From SAR86 cluster bacterium (GTDB taxonomy: Bacteria; Pseudomonadota; Gammaproteobacteria; Magnimaribacterales; TMED112): DNA of 64,000 bases. Each line of letters begins with the position of its first letter. Positions within the stretch are counted from its first letter, which is position 1. This document shows, one piece after another, positions 62,928-64,000 of the stretch. The translations under genes were made by a program, and so were the position numbers. The notes under the pieces are model-generated. The model did no database searches. It saw nothing but the letters and a program-made list of their open reading frames with translations, and was not told where the DNA came from. The stretch is from NCBI GenBank assembly GCA_023703535.1, contig CP097967.1, positions 984,156 to 1,048,155 on the forward strand, given 5' to 3'.

Positions 62928-62957
62928 AATTAATTCCAGGCTGAAAGCAGAATAGAT

Positions 62958-63365
62958 TTAATCATGGCATGACTTGCACTGAATTTCTTTACAAGTTTCA
63001 TGGTTTTGATAGTGAGCATATATAACCATCATTGAGCCTAAAACAGTAAACAAAATTTCTTCATTTTCGCCAAAAAATGTTTTTGCAAAGAAAAAGGCAG
63101 CAATCAAAACCATTAGCCCGAGCAAACCAATTAAAAAAATTAATTTGTTTTTATGATTTTTTAGACCTAAAAAAAGTGCAAACAAACTTACAGGAACAGC
63201 AATTAAAAGAATTATAGAGTGGACAAATTCATTATCTATTGAAAGCGATACAAGTCCTGAAGTTGCAATAAAAAATGATGGCATCAATAAACACTGAAGT
63301 GCGCAGACAAGCGATACAGTACCAGCGAACTTATCTGTTGTTAGTTGTGTATTAAAAAGTTTCAT
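62958..63365 (-). CDS. MerC-domain membrane protein
   Basis: 135 residues, four membrane helices. SLVCALQCLLMP (~18-29) carries the paired Cys of MerC mercury/metal importers; a second cysteine cluster, CKEIQCKSC, lies at the C-terminus. No merR, merA or merT is nearby, so it is more likely a general metal-related protein than part of a mer operon. Confidence 0.85.
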   Translation of the reverse strand: MKLFNTQLTTDKFAGTVSLVCALQCLLMPSFFIATSGLVSLSIDNEFVHSIILLIAVPVSLFALFLGLKNHKNKLIFLIGLLGLMVLIAAFFFAKTFFGENEEILFTVLGSMMVIYAHYQNHETCKEIQCKSCHD

Positions 63366-63410
63366 GTATTTAGGAAGATTATTTTAGATTAGTGAAGCTA
63401 ATCTGACAAT

Positions 63411-64000
63411 TTATAAATGTACCTCGGTTATAAAATTTTTTATTTTTTCTCGAATAGCCTGATCCTCCTCTTCACTGAATCCGTAGTGGCCTCCGCCTTC
63501 AACTGTGTGCAATAAATGTTTTTCTTTTAATTGTTGATCCAATAATTTTGCTTGTGAATAAGGAACCCAAACGTCATTCGTGCCATGAATAGTTAGAACT
63601 TTTATATTTTGATTATCTATTAAATAAAGAGGAGATAATTGCTTTGAAACTTCAGATACTTCTTTTTCATCTGGTATCCAGCGTCGAACATAATTTGATA
63701 AAGAAAAGAATTTACTTTGATCTAAATATTTATAAGTCTGCTCGATTTCTGTAATACCAAACAGATTCACAACTGCTTTTGGTTTTAGGTCTGAAAGACA
63801 ACTTTTATTAGAAATATTTTGTTGTGATAGAGAGAGAAATAATGCCAAATGCCCGCCCGCACTTGCACCAGCAACGACTATATCTTTTTTTGAAAAACCT
63901 CTTAACTCAATTTCTTCTTCTATTTTCTTATAAGCACAAAGAACGTCTTCAACAGCATAAGGAGCTGTATTTTCACCAACTCTATATCCAATCATGAAAA
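63411..64000 (-). CDS. Alpha/beta hydrolase, esterase/lipase type (5' end beyond window)
   Basis: At least 194 residues are visible; the frame is open to the window edge. VAGASAGGHLALFLSLS has the GxSxG nucleophile, IHGTNDVWVPYSQA the Asp, and GGGHYGF the His. The usual HGG oxyanion motif lies before this piece and must be outside the window, so the ATG at 63995 is probably internal. Resembles BD-FAE/kynurenine-formamidase-like esterases. Confidence 0.82.
   Translation of the reverse strand, partial: FMIGYRVGENTAPYAVEDVLCAYKKIEEEIELRGFSKKDIVVAGASAGGHLALFLSLSQQNISNKSCLSDLKPKAVVNLFGITEIEQTYKYLDQSKFFSLSNYVRRWIPDEKEVSEVSKQLSPLYLIDNQNIKVLTIHGTNDVWVPYSQAKLLDQQLKEKHLLHTVEGGGHYGFSEEEDQAIREKIKNFITEVHL

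Noticed and set aside
62958-63365. Mercury-resistance operon
   Set aside because: Only a MerC-like protein is present; merR, merA and merT are missing nearby.
1-64000. CRISPR arrays, insertion sequences, prophage or integron features
   Set aside because: No regularly spaced repeats, transposase, integrase or phage structural genes were seen on either strand.

Overview
The window looks like the chromosome of a streamlined, very AT-rich marine gammaproteobacterium. Gene order points to Gammaproteobacteria: rph-pyrE, yicC-gmk-rpoZ-spoT with recG nearby, a DUF1249/YqiB-YqiA pair, mutY-yggX, argS-SPOR-yggS-yggT and uvrD-lipB-lipA all resemble known gammaproteobacterial neighbourhoods. Genes are packed with 1-40 bp overlaps, several use GTG or TTG starts, and no stretch over 300 bases lacks a gene. 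There is no insertion sequence, phage, CRISPR or integrase. Together with a TonB2-type energiser, sulfatases, S9 peptidase and a membrane pyrophosphatase, this suggests a SAR86-like oligotroph; that assignment is inference.

Layout. 1-1646: 3' part of a secreted amidohydrolase gene whose 5' end is tandemly duplicated (293 bp period). 1.7-10.4 kb: core block rph, pyrE, ribE, pyrB, spoT, rpoZ, gmk, yicC, recG. 10.4-13.9 kb: membrane pyrophosphatase and a dicarboxylate/amino-acid symporter. 13.9-17.5 kb: rubredoxin, ubiC, ubiA, a FemAB-like acyltransferase, DUF1249 and YqiA. 17.6-18.7 kb: a glutamine riboswitch (glnA RNA type) ahead of a type II glutamine synthetase that carries an apparent one-base deletion. 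18.7-22.3 kb: rhodanese-like protein, gpmA, mutY, yggX, a CinA/nucleotidyltransferase fusion and tRNA-Phe. 22.3-32.5 kb: accessory genes (MDR reductase, epoxide-hydrolase-like enzyme, lipoprotein, cold shock protein, diiron protein, two sulfatases, DsbA-like and AlkA-like proteins). 32.6-37.7 kb: aspartate aminotransferase, rmuC, TSUP permease, lgt, thyA, folA. 37.7-43.0 kb: one six-gene TonB2-type operon. 43.1-55.9 kb: efp, argS, yggS, yggT, trmB, thiG, thiS, rpoH, yaaA, lipA, lipB, uvrD and a membrane-anchored prolyl-hydroxylase-like protein. 56.0-64.0 kb: nitronate monooxygenase, hydrolases, a ceramidase-like CREST protein, S9 peptidase, PepSY, sterol-desaturase family, SMR and MerC-like membrane proteins, and a truncated esterase at the right edge.

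How they work together: the TonB complex would energise outer-membrane receptors; sulfatases, S9 peptidase, amidohydrolase and the CREST hydrolase would process sulfated, peptide and lipid substrates. The most interesting points are the glutamine riboswitch with a plausible switching helix ahead of a frameshifted glutamine synthetase, the 5'-end duplication that makes a short lipoprotein reading frame overlapping the intact gene by ATGA, the CinA-nucleotidyltransferase fusion, a probable ATC-start membrane gene, and a divergent gene pair whose start codons touch.
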